Assembly: GCA_000509105.1 (NCBI GenBank)
Contig: BAIF02000040.1
Span: forward strand, 1 to 64,000
DNA: 64,000 nucleotides
Reading direction: 5' to 3'
DNA from: Clostridiales bacterium VE202-21
Lineage (GTDB): Bacteria > Bacillota > Clostridia > Lachnospirales > Lachnospiraceae
The stretch's first letter is position 1. The number at the start of each line of letters is the position of its first letter. This document shows positions 1 to 9,346 of the stretch, one piece after another. The notes beneath the pieces are model-generated. The model was not told the origin of the DNA. It ran no database searches and was given only the letters and a program-made list of their open reading frames with translations. Position numbers and translations under genes: made by a program.

Positions 1-104
1 CGCGCCCACCGTCCCCGCCTTGTCATTCGCGTCCCCCATTCAAAATCAAGAAAAACGCCCAACCCGTTGTACTCAAAAATAAACAAAAAATGGGGTACCC
101 TGAC

Positions 105-133
105 TAGACTTTTGCCGATTTAGGCGATATAAT
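105..133 (+). promoter_or_regulatory. Predicted sigma-A promoter of nifJ
   Basis: A perfect -10 TATAAT lies at 128-133, with a 17-base spacer back to TAGACT at 105-110 (four of six matches to the -35 consensus). It stands about 57 bases before the nifJ start, whose ribosome binding site AAGGAGG is at 175-181. The rest of 1-189 shows no gene or other structure that I can name. Confidence 0.5.
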
Positions 134-189
134 GGAAGCACATGTGAAAAAATAAACTTTTACAATGTAATTTTAAGGAGGAACAAGAA

Positions 190-3100
190 ATGGCAAGAAA
201 AATGAAGACCATGGATGGTAACCAGGCAGCAGCTCACGTGTCATATGCATATACGGAAGTTGCAGCAATATACCCAATCACACCATCATCTGTTATGCCA
301 GAACATATCGATGAATGGGCTACCGAGGGCAGAGAGAACATTTTTGGACAAACTGTTCAGGTAACAGAGATGCAGTCTGAAGCGGGTGCGGCCGGAGCTG
401 TACATGGATCATTAGCAGCGGGAGCTTTGACAACCACATTTACAGCATCTCAGGGATTGCTTTTGATGATCCCTAACTTATATAAAGTAGCCGGAGAACA
501 ATTACCAGGAGTATTCAACGTATCAGCACGTGCAATTGCAAGCCATGCACTGTCCATTTTCGGTGACCACTCTGACGTTTATGCCTGTCGCCAGACAGGA
601 GCAGCTATGCTCTGTGAAGGCAGTGTACAGGAGGTAATGGACCTGACAGCAGTTGCACACTGTGCAGCACTTGAAGGAAAGATTCCATTTATCAATTTCT
701 TTGACGGATTCAGAACATCCCACGAGATCCAGAAGATCGAAGCATGGGATTATGAAGACTTGAAAGATATGGTAAACATGGACGCCATCGACGCATTCCG
801 TGCACACGCACTGAATCCGAACCACCCATGCCATAGAGGTTCCGCTCAGAATCCTGATATCTTCTTCCAGGCAAGAGAAGCATGCAATCCTTATTATGAT
901 GCTCTTCCGGGAATCGTTCAGAATTACATGGACAAGGTGAATGCCAAGATTGGTACAGATTATAAATTGTTTAACTACTATGGAGCAGAAGACGCAGAGC
1001 GCGTGATCGTAGCGATGGGTTCTGCATGTGACACAATCGAGGAGACGATTGATTACCTGCTTGCTGCAGGCGAGAAAGTCGGCGTTGTCAAAGTACGCCT
1101 TTACAGACCATTCTGCGCAGAGGCTCTGATCAATGCGATTCCTGAGACTGTTAAGACAATTTCTGTACTTGACAGAACAAAAGAGCCGGGAGCGCTTGGT
1201 GAGCCATTATACCTGGACGTTGTAGCTGCACTCAAAGGCTCCAAGTTTGATGCAGTTCCGGTATTCTCAGGACGTTACGGCTTAGGATCCAAAGACACAA
1301 CACCAGCTCAGATCGTAGCTGTATTTAATAACACAGAGAAACAGAAATTCACAATCGGTATCGAAGATGATGTGACAAATCTGTCTCTGGATGCAGGCGC
1401 TCCGCTTGTAACGACTCCGGAAGGAACAATCAACTGTAAGTTCTGGGGACTTGGAGCAGACGGTACTGTCGGCGCTAACAAGAACTCCATCAAGATCATT
1501 GGTGACAACACAGACATGTACGCACAGGCTTACTTTGACTATGACTCTAAGAAGTCCGGCGGCGTTACGATGTCCCACTTACGTTTTGGTAAGAAACCGA
1601 TCAAGTCAACATACCTGATCAGACAGGCTAACTTTGTAGCATGCCACAACCCATCTTATATTGACAAATATAACATGGTTCAGGAGCTGGTTGACGGAGG
1701 AACATTCCTTCTGAACTGCCCGTGGGATGCCGAAGGACTTGACAAACACTTACCGGGACAGGTAAAAGCGTTTATCGCAAACCACGGCATCAAGTTCTAC
1801 ACAATCGATGGTATCAAGATTGGTAAGGAGATCGGACTTGGCGGACGTATCAATACAGTTCTTCAGTCAGCATTCTTCAAACTCGCAGCGATCATTCCGG
1901 AAGAGGAAGCAATTGACCTGATGAAGAAAGCAGCTAAGGCTACTTACGGAAGAAAAGGTGACAAGATCGTACAGATGAACTACGATGCAATCGATGCAGG
2001 CGCTAAGCAGGTTGTAGAAGTTACAGTTCCGGAGAGCTGGAAAGATGCAGCTGACGAAGGCCTGACAACTCCGCATGTAAATGAAAAAGGCAAGAGAGAA
2101 ATCGTTGATTTCGTTAAGAATATCCAGGCAAAAGTAAATGCACAGGAAGGAAATTCACTACCGGTATCCGCATTTAAGGATTATGTAGATGGTTCTACAC
2201 CGTCAGGTACTTCCGCATACGAGAAACGCGGTATCGCAGTAGATATTCCGATGTGGAAACCAGAGAACTGTATCCAGTGTAACCGCTGTGCATATGTCTG
2301 CCCGCACGCAGTTATCCGTCCGGTTGCCCTGACAGAAGAAGAGGCAGCGAAAGTTCCGGAAGGATTCCAGACAATCGATATGGTTGGTATGCCAAACATG
2401 AAGTTTGCTATCACAGTATCTGCATATGACTGTACAGGATGTGGATCATGTGCGAATGTCTGCCCGGGCAAGAAGGGTGAAAAAGCTCTTGTTATGGAAA
2501 ACATGGAAGCAAATGCAGGCGTACAGGAATACTTCGACTTTGGCAGAGAGATCCCTGTAAAACCGGAAGTTGTAACTAAGTTCAAAGAGACAACCGTTAA
2601 GGGAAGCCAGTTCAAACAGCCGCTGCTCGAATTCTCTGGAGCATGTGCAGGATGTGGTGAGACACCTTACGCGAAATTAATCACACAGTTATTCGGTGAG
2701 AGAATGTACATTGCAAATGCAACAGGATGTTCCTCTATCTGGGGCAACTCTTCACCGTCCACACCATACACAGTAACACCAGAGGGCAAAGGACCGGCAT
2801 GGTGCAACTCTCTGTTCGAAGATAACGCAGAGTTTGGATATGGTATGCTGCTCGCTCAGAATACAATCAGAGAGAGAATGAAAGGCCACGTTGAGAAACT
2901 TGCTGAGAATGCAGGAAACGAAGACGTTAAGGCTGCAGCTCAGGATTACCTGGATACATTTGCAAGCGGCGCTACAAACGGAACAGCTACAGACAAGCTG
3001 GTTGCAGCTCTGGAAGCATGTGGCTGTGATTCCGAAGATAAGGCAGAACTGCTGAAGCACAAGGATTTCCTTGCTAAGAAATCCCAGTGGATCTTTGGTG

Positions 3101-3732
3101 GTGACGGATGGGCTTATGATATTGGATTCGGCGGCGTTGACCATGTACTGGCAAGTGGACAGGACATCAACATCATGGTATTTGATACAGAAGTTTACTC
3201 CAACACTGGCGGACAGTCATCCAAGGCTACCAAGACAGGTGCAACTGCACAGTTTGCAGCAGGCGGAAAAGAAACAAAGAAAAAAGACCTTGCCGGAATC
3301 GCTATGAGCTATGGTTATGTATATGTAGCGCAGATCGCTATGGGTGCTGATTACAACCAGACAGTAAAAGCAATTGCAGAGGCAGAGGCATATCCGGGAC
3401 CATCACTCATCATCGCTTACGCTCCATGTATCAACCATGGTATTAAGAAAGGTATGAGCAAAGCTCAGACCGAGGAGCAGCTGGCAGTAGAATGTGGTTA
3501 CTGGAACAACTTCAGATTCAATCCGGCAGCTGAGGGTGCGAAGTTCACACTGGACAGCAAAGAGCCAAAACAGGATGAATACCAGGCATTCCTTGACGGG
3601 GAAGTTCGTTACAATGCCCTGAAGAGAGCAAATCCAGAAAAAGCTGAAAAACTCTTTGCAAAGAATGAGAAAGAAGCTATGGAAAGATATGCTTACCTGA
3701 AGAAACTGGTTACTCTTTACGGAGAGGAATAA
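190..3732 (+). CDS. nifJ: Pyruvate:ferredoxin (flavodoxin) oxidoreductase, single-chain
   Basis: This enzyme oxidises pyruvate with CoA to acetyl-CoA and CO2 and reduces ferredoxin in the cytoplasm; it is central to clostridial fermentation. At 1180 residues it has the usual full length of the homodimeric form. The N-terminal pyruvate-binding domain carries YPITPSS near residue 29. Two ferredoxin-type 4Fe-4S motifs are visible at Cys694/697/700/704 and Cys748/751/754/758. A third, TPP-proximal cluster is suggested by Cys819, Cys822 and Cys1080. The thiamine-diphosphate motif starts with GDG at 971-973 and continues to SNTGGQ. The start is fixed by AAGGAGG eight bases upstream. It is a single-gene unit closed by a terminator. 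Identification is secure. Confidence 0.97.
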   Translation: MARKMKTMDGNQAAAHVSYAYTEVAAIYPITPSSVMPEHIDEWATEGRENIFGQTVQVTEMQSEAGAAGAVHGSLAAGALTTTFTASQGLLLMIPNLYKVAGEQLPGVFNVSARAIASHALSIFGDHSDVYACRQTGAAMLCEGSVQEVMDLTAVAHCAALEGKIPFINFFDGFRTSHEIQKIEAWDYEDLKDMVNMDAIDAFRAHALNPNHPCHRGSAQNPDIFFQAREACNPYYDALPGIVQNYMDKVNAKIGTDYKLFNYYGAEDAERVIVAMGSACDTIEETIDYLLAAGEKVGVVKVRLYRPFCAEALINAIPETVKTISVLDRTKEPGALGEPLYLDVVAALKGSKFDAVPVFSGRYGLGSKDTTPAQIVAVFNNTEKQKFTIGIEDDVTNLSLDAGAPLVTTPEGTINCKFWGLGADGTVGANKNSIKIIGDNTDMYAQAYFDYDSKKSGGVTMSHLRFGKKPIKSTYLIRQANFVACHNPSYIDKYNMVQELVDGGTFLLNCPWDAEGLDKHLPGQVKAFIANHGIKFYTIDGIKIGKEIGLGGRINTVLQSAFFKLAAIIPEEEAIDLMKKAAKATYGRKGDKIVQMNYDAIDAGAKQVVEVTVPESWKDAADEGLTTPHVNEKGKREIVDFVKNIQAKVNAQEGNSLPVSAFKDYVDGSTPSGTSAYEKRGIAVDIPMWKPENCIQCNRCAYVCPHAVIRPVALTEEEAAKVPEGFQTIDMVGMPNMKFAITVSAYDCTGCGSCANVCPGKKGEKALVMENMEANAGVQEYFDFGREIPVKPEVVTKFKETTVKGSQFKQPLLEFSGACAGCGETPYAKLITQLFGERMYIANATGCSSIWGNSSPSTPYTVTPEGKGPAWCNSLFEDNAEFGYGMLLAQNTIRERMKGHVEKLAENAGNEDVKAAAQDYLDTFASGATNGTATDKLVAALEACGCDSEDKAELLKHKDFLAKKSQWIFGGDGWAYDIGFGGVDHVLASGQDINIMVFDTEVYSNTGGQSSKATKTGATAQFAAGGKETKKKDLAGIAMSYGYVYVAQIAMGADYNQTVKAIAEAEAYPGPSLIIAYAPCINHGIKKGMSKAQTEEQLAVECGYWNNFRFNPAAEGAKFTLDSKEPKQDEYQAFLDGEVRYNALKRANPEKAEKLFAKNEKEAMERYAYLKKLVTLYGEE

Positions 3733-3768
3733 AAAGGCCGGTCTTCCCGCGGGAAGCGGCAGGTAATA

Positions 3769-3805
3769 AAAGGGGCGGTACACTTATTACAGTGTACCGC
3801 CTTTT
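3769..3805 (+). terminator. Intrinsic terminator after nifJ
   Basis: GGCGGTACACT (3774-3784) pairs perfectly with 3791-3801 around the loop TATTAC, followed by TTTT. An A-run before the stem could make it act on the opposite strand as well. Confidence 0.85.
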
Positions 3806-3873
3806 AGATATAGCCGGCTATATGCATGGCCGGATAATGTCCTACGAGACGAGCTTGATTGTGAGGAGTCTGT

Positions 3874-5367
3874 ATGAACGAAAATATATTTGTTGCACTG
3901 CTGATCGTCGGTATTCTTGTTATATTCTTCCTTATCTCTTTCTTTGACCAGAAAAGAAGGCTGCGGAAAATGAAACGGAGAATGCTTTACTATTACGGAC
4001 GAGACAGAGAAATTGAATATTCGGACGAAATTCTTTCTGTGATCGGAGCCTATACTGAGGCAAAAGATACCATGGTGGACGACATCACATGGAATGACCT
4101 GGATTTGGATTCCGTATTTATGAAGATGAACCATACATGGTCTTTTGCAGGGGAGGACTACCTGTATTATCTGATGCATATCCCGGCTGAGGGGCCGGTA
4201 ACCTGCGGGGAACAGGAGGAAATGATCAGTTACTATCAAACCCATGAAAAAGAGCGTCTGCAGATGCAGATGGAATTTGCAGCAATCGGTAAGAATCATT
4301 CGTCTTCCGCCTACCATTATATTATGAACAGCATCCATCTAAGTAAAAATGTTCCGATCCAGCACTATGGGGCGCTGCTGCTTCTGATCGTGTCAGTCAT
4401 ATGTGTAATCGCTGCCCCAGCTACAGGAATTGGACTTTTGATTCTCTGTATGGGCGTGAATATCGCGTTGTATATGTCTCAGAGGAGAAAACTGGAAGCA
4501 TCCATACAGGCGCTTCACCTCTTTTTGAAGCTGGAGGGAAGTGCGGGGAGAATCCTGAAAAGAAAGCTTGTCTGCAGTGAGGAATACCGGAAGCGGCTGG
4601 AACAGGATTATAAAAAGCTGAAAAAACAGATTGGCAATGTATCATTTATTAAATCAGGAAACGCAGACAGCCAGTCATTGACGGAAATCGTGTTGGATTA
4701 TATCCGGATGATTTCTCATGTAGACTGTATTCAGTTCTACAAGTGTATGAAAAGGCTGGAAAAATCTATAGATGTGGTGGAAGATATCATCAGTACTATG
4801 GGCTTTCTGGAGAGTCTCATATCCATAGGTTCTCTGCGGGAGTCGCTGCCGTATTACTGTATTCCTGAATTTACGGAAGAACCTGTGCTTGAAATTGTGG
4901 ATGCCTATCATCCGGAATTATCCGAACCGGTGCCGAACTCCGTGAAAGCAGAGCGCGGAATACTGATTACCGGATCCAATGCCTCGGGAAAGTCCACATT
5001 TCTGAAAACGATTGCCTTAAATGTTATACTGGCGCAGTCCATCCATACCTGTTCCGCCAGACAATATAAGGGTGCATGGTTCCGTGTATTTTCCTCCATG
5101 GCCCTGCGGGACAATCTGTATAATGGTGAGAGCTATTATATAGCAGAGATCCGTGCATTGAAAAGGATCTTTGACTGGGAGGGAAATGAGACAGTTCTCT
5201 GTTTTGTAGATGAAGTACTCAGGGGAACCAATACAGTGGAAAGAATTGCGGCTTCCACACAGGTACTGAAGAAGTTCAGCGAGCGGGGAATTCTCTGTTT
5301 TGCCGCAACTCATGACATTGAGCTGACTTACCTGCTGGAAGAACGGTACGGGAATTATCATTTCTAG
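3874..5367 (+). CDS. Membrane-anchored MutS-family ATPase, cut short by an in-frame amber codon
   Basis: This belongs to the MutS-related family that lacks the mismatch-recognition domain. An N-terminal membrane segment (about residues 5-24) and a hydrophobic pair near 165-200 precede a helical lever region and the MutS ATPase. Walker A (SNASGKST) lies near residue 366, the Walker B region (CFVDEVLRGTN) near 440-450, and a THD motif follows near the end. The role is unknown; family members are not demonstrated mismatch-repair proteins. The frame stops at TAG 5365-5367 directly after NYHF, but the same frame continues in good coding sense to a TAA at 5545-5547. About 60 C-terminal residues would therefore be lost. 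The start at 3874 has a weak GAGGAG-type site (TGTGAGGAG) about ten bases upstream. Confidence 0.85.
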   Translation: MNENIFVALLIVGILVIFFLISFFDQKRRLRKMKRRMLYYYGRDREIEYSDEILSVIGAYTEAKDTMVDDITWNDLDLDSVFMKMNHTWSFAGEDYLYYLMHIPAEGPVTCGEQEEMISYYQTHEKERLQMQMEFAAIGKNHSSSAYHYIMNSIHLSKNVPIQHYGALLLLIVSVICVIAAPATGIGLLILCMGVNIALYMSQRRKLEASIQALHLFLKLEGSAGRILKRKLVCSEEYRKRLEQDYKKLKKQIGNVSFIKSGNADSQSLTEIVLDYIRMISHVDCIQFYKCMKRLEKSIDVVEDIISTMGFLESLISIGSLRESLPYYCIPEFTEEPVLEIVDAYHPELSEPVPNSVKAERGILITGSNASGKSTFLKTIALNVILAQSIHTCSARQYKGAWFRVFSSMALRDNLYNGESYYIAEIRALKRIFDWEGNETVLCFVDEVLRGTNTVERIAASTQVLKKFSERGILCFAATHDIELTYLLEERYGNYHF

Positions 5368-5547
5368 GAACAGGTTCTTGAGGAGGAGGTAGTCTTTGAC
5401 TATCTGCTCTATGAAGGAAGGTCCAATTCCAGAAATGCAATCCGGCTGCTGGAAATTCTCGGATATGATCCGGACATCACAGCCGGTGCAGAAAAGATGG
5501 TGGAAGGATTCCTGGCGACAGGAAAATGGACGCCGGCAGCCGGTTAA
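5368..5547 (+). pseudogene. C-terminal remainder of the MutS-family ATPase behind the amber codon
   Basis: The stretch has no start of its own and is in the same frame as the upstream gene. It reads EQVLEEEVVFDYLLYEG and later RNAIRLLEILGYD, which is the normal end of MutS-related proteins, where a conserved Gln, Glu or Arg would stand at the stop. A CAG to TAG change would explain it. Its end overlaps the stop of the convergent corA-like gene by four bases. Confidence 0.75.
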
Positions 5548-6467
5548 TCAAACCAGTTTTTGATCTTAAACAGCCAGATCTCGACTAGTACAATCAGAAG
5601 ACTGATGACACAGACCAGAATATAGCCATAAGGAGAATCCAGCTCCGGCATATTGACAAAATTCATACCGTACCATCCCGCAATCAGAGTCAGCGGCATG
5701 AATATAGTTGTGACAATCGTCAGGAACTTCATAATCTGGTTCTGGTGCATATCCACCTGAGTCTGATGCATCTCCCTCAGCTGCATGGAATACTCCTTGA
5801 GCATCTGGACATTGGAATACAGCCGCCCTGCCCGGTCAGCAAAAAGACCGAACAGGAGGCTGTTTTTTTCGTCCTCGGCACAGAAACCATCCGACGCGAA
5901 AGTCTCTCCCATATCCTGCAGCTGTTCATAGTAACTCCCTAAGACTGCGAGTTTTCTACGAATCTGAAAGATCTGACGGTTAAAAGAAGCATCATTTTTA
6001 TCTAGAAGCTGTTCCTCAAGTGATGTCAAGTTTTCCTCAAAATGCTGGAGGAAGAAGACATCGTCCTTAATCAGATATTCCAAAAAAGCTGCAAAAAAGC
6101 GAAGAACAGAGGTGGGATGAGATAAAGGGATTTCCTTCATCTGTTCCAAAACAGAGGTGGAGAATCCCTGGTCATCAATAAAGACCAACTCTGTTCTTTC
6201 TATAAAAAAGGCAAAAGCGGACCGTTCTCCTGTCAGGGCTTCCCTGGACGGACATGAAAAGGAACCGGATATGAAATCCCCCATCATATCTGCCTTACAG
6301 TACTGAATGTTGGCAATCCCCTGCTTCATCATTCTGTAATGACCAGTTTCATGAAAAAGTTCTTCATATTCACTTGAGGTAAGAACAGTAACCAGGCCGG
6401 CCCCTTCCGGCAGGGCATCTCCCTCCTGGACCGAAGTTAATTTGTTGTATAAAATATATCTTACCAT
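5544..6467 (-). CDS. CorA-family magnesium/divalent cation transporter
   Basis: This is an inner-membrane divalent cation channel of the CorA (MIT) family with a long cytoplasmic N-terminal domain and two C-terminal transmembrane helices. The signature YGMNF follows the first helix, and the chain ends with a Lys-rich tail (KIKNWFD) after the second helix. I place the start at 6467 (MVRYILYNK, 307 residues) because AGGAAG lies nine bases upstream and family members have this length. The longer reading frame to 6590 adds 41 residues that do not look like the family. It overlaps the end of the convergent MutS-like frame. The transported metal cannot be told from sequence, though Mg2+ is usual. 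Confidence 0.9.
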   Translation of the reverse strand: MVRYILYNKLTSVQEGDALPEGAGLVTVLTSSEYEELFHETGHYRMMKQGIANIQYCKADMMGDFISGSFSCPSREALTGERSAFAFFIERTELVFIDDQGFSTSVLEQMKEIPLSHPTSVLRFFAAFLEYLIKDDVFFLQHFEENLTSLEEQLLDKNDASFNRQIFQIRRKLAVLGSYYEQLQDMGETFASDGFCAEDEKNSLLFGLFADRAGRLYSNVQMLKEYSMQLREMHQTQVDMHQNQIMKFLTIVTTIFMPLTLIAGWYGMNFVNMPELDSPYGYILVCVISLLIVLVEIWLFKIKNWFD

Positions 6468-6659
6468 AGCTGGAATCTTCCTTTCTATACAGAGTGCGGA
6501 TTCTCTTGCATAAAAACAAAGACATCCGAGTGGGTGAACAGTTACTGAGGAATCCATTTGGGCGTATACAGCAACGTTGAATAACCCCATCGAAAAGTCT
6601 GTTTTGGCCTGCTCGACATGTTTATCTAATTCTGATAGAATGAAAAAGGTAAACAGTAA

Positions 6660-6890
6660 TTAGTTTTCCTCTTCCCTATCTGTGAATTCAACAACGTCGC
6701 AGATATCACAATTCAATATTTTACAGATATCCTGCAGCGTGTTCAAAGTGATGCTCTTATTTTTTCTGAGGGAGTCCAGTGTCCCGTTTGAAAAATGATA
6801 TTCATTAATTAGTTTATATTGTGTGAGTCCCTTCTTTTTCAAGGTCTCCCACAATGGAGCGTAACTTATGATAATACTCACTCCCTTCAT
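6660..6890 (-). CDS. Small XRE-family helix-turn-helix regulator
   Basis: The 76-residue protein consists almost entirely of a Cro/C1-type DNA-binding domain (LTQYKLINEY, then SNGTLDSLRKN and LQDICKILNC). Such free-standing XRE proteins are common in Lachnospiraceae, with unknown targets. The start is uncertain: ATG at 6890 has a poor ribosome binding site, and a GTG three codons later gives the more typical beginning SIIISYAPLW. It reads away from the first riboswitch, so the two transcripts are divergent. Confidence 0.8.
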   Translation of the reverse strand: MKGVSIIISYAPLWETLKKKGLTQYKLINEYHFSNGTLDSLRKNKSITLNTLQDICKILNCDICDVVEFTDREEEN

Positions 6891-7059
6891 TCCGTTAAAC
6901 TAATTATAGGAAAGATCGTAAAATTTCACATTGCCGGTAATCCGGCTATACTAAACGGTTCAGAGGGTAAGTGTTTATTAAATTGGTGTTATATGGGCGA
7001 GCTGTAACAAACTGCGGAATAATGTATTTCTAAAAAAAACACATAAAGACCTGAAAAAA

Positions 7060-7087
7060 TTTCCAACCTTTTAATAGTATATATGAT
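7060..7087 (+). promoter_or_regulatory. Possible promoter of the first cobalamin riboswitch transcript
   Basis: TTTCCA at 7060-7065 and TATGAT at 7082-7087 are separated by 16 bases, and the riboswitch begins about 60 bases further on. Both boxes are imperfect. Confidence 0.35.
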
Positions 7088-7149
7088 AAACTAATAAAAA
7101 ATAAAAACAATTACCGGCTTTAAGTTCCTGGCGCTATGTACAAGAGGGT

Positions 7150-7312
7150 GCAGGTGTCAGGCCAAGAGGGAACAAGGTGAGAATCCTTGACAGTCGTGCT
7201 ACTGTATGCGTGTAGGTTTTTCAGAACCATTGTACACTGGGTGTATGAGAAGGGAAAAGCCGCGATTGCGTAAGTCAGGATACCTGCTTAGAGCTGCTGC
7301 CAGTTATTACAC
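7150..7312 (+). ncRNA. Cobalamin riboswitch 1
   Basis: The conserved cobalamin aptamer core is visible in order: GAGGGAACAAGGTGAGAATC around 7165-7184, a CTACTGT element at 7199-7205, and the late AAGTCAGGATACCTGC box at 7272-7287. Such aptamers bind adenosyl- or methylcobalamin and normally shut off expression. A hairpin with a short U-tract (7455-7482) lies between it and the next gene, which suggests control by termination. It probably regulates the LRR gene at 7529 and the CbiR-like gene at 8413. Confidence 0.88.
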
Positions 7313-7454
7313 GCAATGATAAATGGAGTGGGAAATTGTCTTAGTTATGGTACAGTTTTTGCTGTAAGGGCAATTTTCTATTTGCATGTAATCAAACTGC
7401 GGCGGTGTAGGTAATCTGTTAATAGCAATCCATTTCGTATTGGATAAAGACAGA

Positions 7455-7482
7455 GGACGCAGCAAAAAACTGCGTCCCTTTA
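7455..7482 (+). terminator. Probable terminator of cobalamin riboswitch 1
   Basis: GGACGCAG (7455-7462) pairs perfectly with CTGCGTCC (7470-7477) around an A-rich loop, followed by CTTTAT. It lies between the aptamer and the next start codon, so it is the likely expression platform. A second weaker hairpin with AAATTG/CAATTT arms (about 7331-7380) could be the alternative structure. Confidence 0.6.
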
Positions 7483-7528
7483 TATTCAAATGGTTCAGTC
7501 TTTAAGTTTAGGAAAAGGGGAGAAACGT

Positions 7529-8365
7529 ATGGCAGGGGTGGTATCTCTCTGGAAAGCATATGAGAAAGATACTCTGGATAAGGTGCAGGGGAAAAACAAT
7601 GGAAACATAAAAGAATTGGTGGCAGACAGCCACTATAGAAAGATCGGCGAAAGGGCATTTAAAAACAATACAAAGCTCCGCCGTGTTATTCTGCCTGAAA
7701 ATGTTGTGGAAATAGGGGCACAGAGTTTTTACAATACGATGCTGCGGGAAGTTGAGCTGAAAGGTACAATCTTAATCCGTAAGGAAGCATTTTATAACTG
7801 TACAAAGCTGAAGCAGGTAAAGCTTCCTAAAACTACTAACTTTATTGGAAACAGAGCGTTTGCGCAGTGCAAAAGTCTGGAGAGGATGGAGATTGATGTA
7901 GGCAGCATATGCAGAGAAGTGAAGGCGGAGGCTTTTTCCGGGTGTGTTAATCTAAAACACATTGCCCTTCCGGCAACGCTCGAAAAGATAGAGCGGCGGG
8001 CATTTTATAAATGTACGGCCCTGGAGCAGATTGTTTTGCCGGATAGATTAAGGGAGATCGGCGCAGAGGCTTTTTATCAGAACGCATTGACATCCTTGGA
8101 ACTGCCGGAGGGACTAATAAAAATTGGGGACAGTGCATTTTTAAAATGCAACAGCCTGCAATATGCAAAGATTCCCTCAACTGTAAAAGTAATCGAAAAG
8201 TGGGCGTTTCATGGCTGCAACAGGCTGAAAGTGCTTGAGATTGGTCATGATCCCGAAGAGATCGGGCCATGGGTCATCAACCGCAGTGCAAAGATACGAT
8301 GTAAAAAGGGCGGGGCAGTGGAAAAGTACTGCCGTGATTCAGGGTTTGAAACAGAATATATCTAG
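7529..8365 (+). CDS. BspA-like leucine-rich-repeat protein without signal peptide
   Basis: The 278-residue protein contains about eight LRR_5 (BspA-type) repeats of the form IGERAFKNNTKLRRVILPENV, starting near residue 40 and running almost to the C-terminus. BspA-type repeats mediate binding. Most known members are secreted, but here neither a signal peptide nor a membrane segment is visible, so it is probably cytoplasmic. ATG 7529 is preferred to 7490 because a purine-rich site (AAGGGGAG) stands just upstream. It lies behind cobalamin riboswitch 1 and 47 bases before the CbiR-like gene, so it is probably expressed under low cobalamin. No precise function can be given. Confidence 0.8.
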   Translation: MAGVVSLWKAYEKDTLDKVQGKNNGNIKELVADSHYRKIGERAFKNNTKLRRVILPENVVEIGAQSFYNTMLREVELKGTILIRKEAFYNCTKLKQVKLPKTTNFIGNRAFAQCKSLERMEIDVGSICREVKAEAFSGCVNLKHIALPATLEKIERRAFYKCTALEQIVLPDRLREIGAEAFYQNALTSLELPEGLIKIGDSAFLKCNSLQYAKIPSTVKVIEKWAFHGCNRLKVLEIGHDPEEIGPWVINRSAKIRCKKGGAVEKYCRDSGFETEYI

Positions 8366-8412
8366 GTAAAAAAAGAATTCAGGGGAACAGTCTGAATCGG
8401 GAGTGGAATATT

Positions 8413-9192
8413 ATGGTATATGCAAGTCATCTTCTTAAGGATGAAGAGATGAGACAGGTAGTAGAAGCGACTGATGTTGGGATCGAGAGTATTGAGTTCT
8501 CCATTTCTGAAAATCTGGACTGCCTGAATGAAAAGATCGTTGAATACATAGAACGGTTAGAATACATAGGTACCAGGAACCTGACACTGCATGGGCCATT
8601 TCTGGATTTGAATCCAATGGCATATGACTCCATGGTAAGGGCAGTGACAAAAGCCCGGTTTACGCAGACATATGAGGCTGCGAAGAGACTGGGGGCCAAA
8701 AAGATAATTTTCCATACGGGCTTTCTTCCCGGTGTGTATTATCTGACAGACTGGGCAAAACGAATGGCTGAGTTCTGGAATGAATTTATGGAAGGAAAAA
8801 GCGGTGTCCAGATTCTTATGGAGAATGTGTATGATAAGGAAATATCGCCGATGATTGAAGTGGAACAGAAGGTTGAATCCCCGGATTTTAAACTGTGCCT
8901 GGATATTGGCCATGCACATTGCTATTCGCCCAGATCTTTGAGTGACTGGATTCAGACGTTTGGAGAGCACGCGGGACATGTCCATATCCACGATAACTGT
9001 GGGGACAGGGATTCGCACCTGGGGCTGGGACGCGGGAATATACCGATAGACGAGACATTGGAAATGCTTATGGCGTACATGCCGGATGCAGACTATACGA
9101 TTGAGTGCAGCATAATGGAAGATGTGCTGATGTCCGGCAGGGCAGTGAGCAGCTGCAGGGAGAAAATGCAGTCAGCAATGAAGACCGGGTGA
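8413..9192 (+). CDS. TIM-barrel protein of the sugar-phosphate isomerase/AP-endonuclease 2 family, possibly a CbiR-like cobamide amidohydrolase
   Basis: The 259-residue chain is a complete xylose-isomerase-like TIM barrel. Probable metal ligands are well conserved: His60 (LHGPF), His101 (FHTG), Glu137 (MENV), Asp164/His167 (DIGHAH), His191/193 (HVHIH), Asp200/His202 and Glu231 (IECS). The family includes endonuclease IV, sugar isomerases and CbiR, a cobamide-remodelling enzyme described in Akkermansia that cleaves the nucleotide-loop linkage of cobamides. The position behind a cobalamin riboswitch and beside a cobalamin-uptake locus makes the CbiR role attractive, but this is inference from context. 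A generic sugar-phosphate epimerase remains possible. Confidence 0.7.
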   Translation: MVYASHLLKDEEMRQVVEATDVGIESIEFSISENLDCLNEKIVEYIERLEYIGTRNLTLHGPFLDLNPMAYDSMVRAVTKARFTQTYEAAKRLGAKKIIFHTGFLPGVYYLTDWAKRMAEFWNEFMEGKSGVQILMENVYDKEISPMIEVEQKVESPDFKLCLDIGHAHCYSPRSLSDWIQTFGEHAGHVHIHDNCGDRDSHLGLGRGNIPIDETLEMLMAYMPDADYTIECSIMEDVLMSGRAVSSCREKMQSAMKTG

Positions 9193-9346
9193 TAAATATC
9201 GAATATTTTTGCATATCTATCTAGAAAAATTACCAAAGTTATATCTGGAAAATGGTAGTCTGATACAGTCTGTTAATGCTCTGTGAAATTGTGAAAAGTT
9301 GCGGAATTTTTTGTGAAAAATGTGAGAAAACCGTGTGAAAAAACAG

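Noticed and set aside
5365-5367. Pyrrolysine or recoded amber codon in the MutS-like gene
   Set aside because: No PYLIS-like structure was seen and TAG serves as a normal stop for several intact genes in the window.
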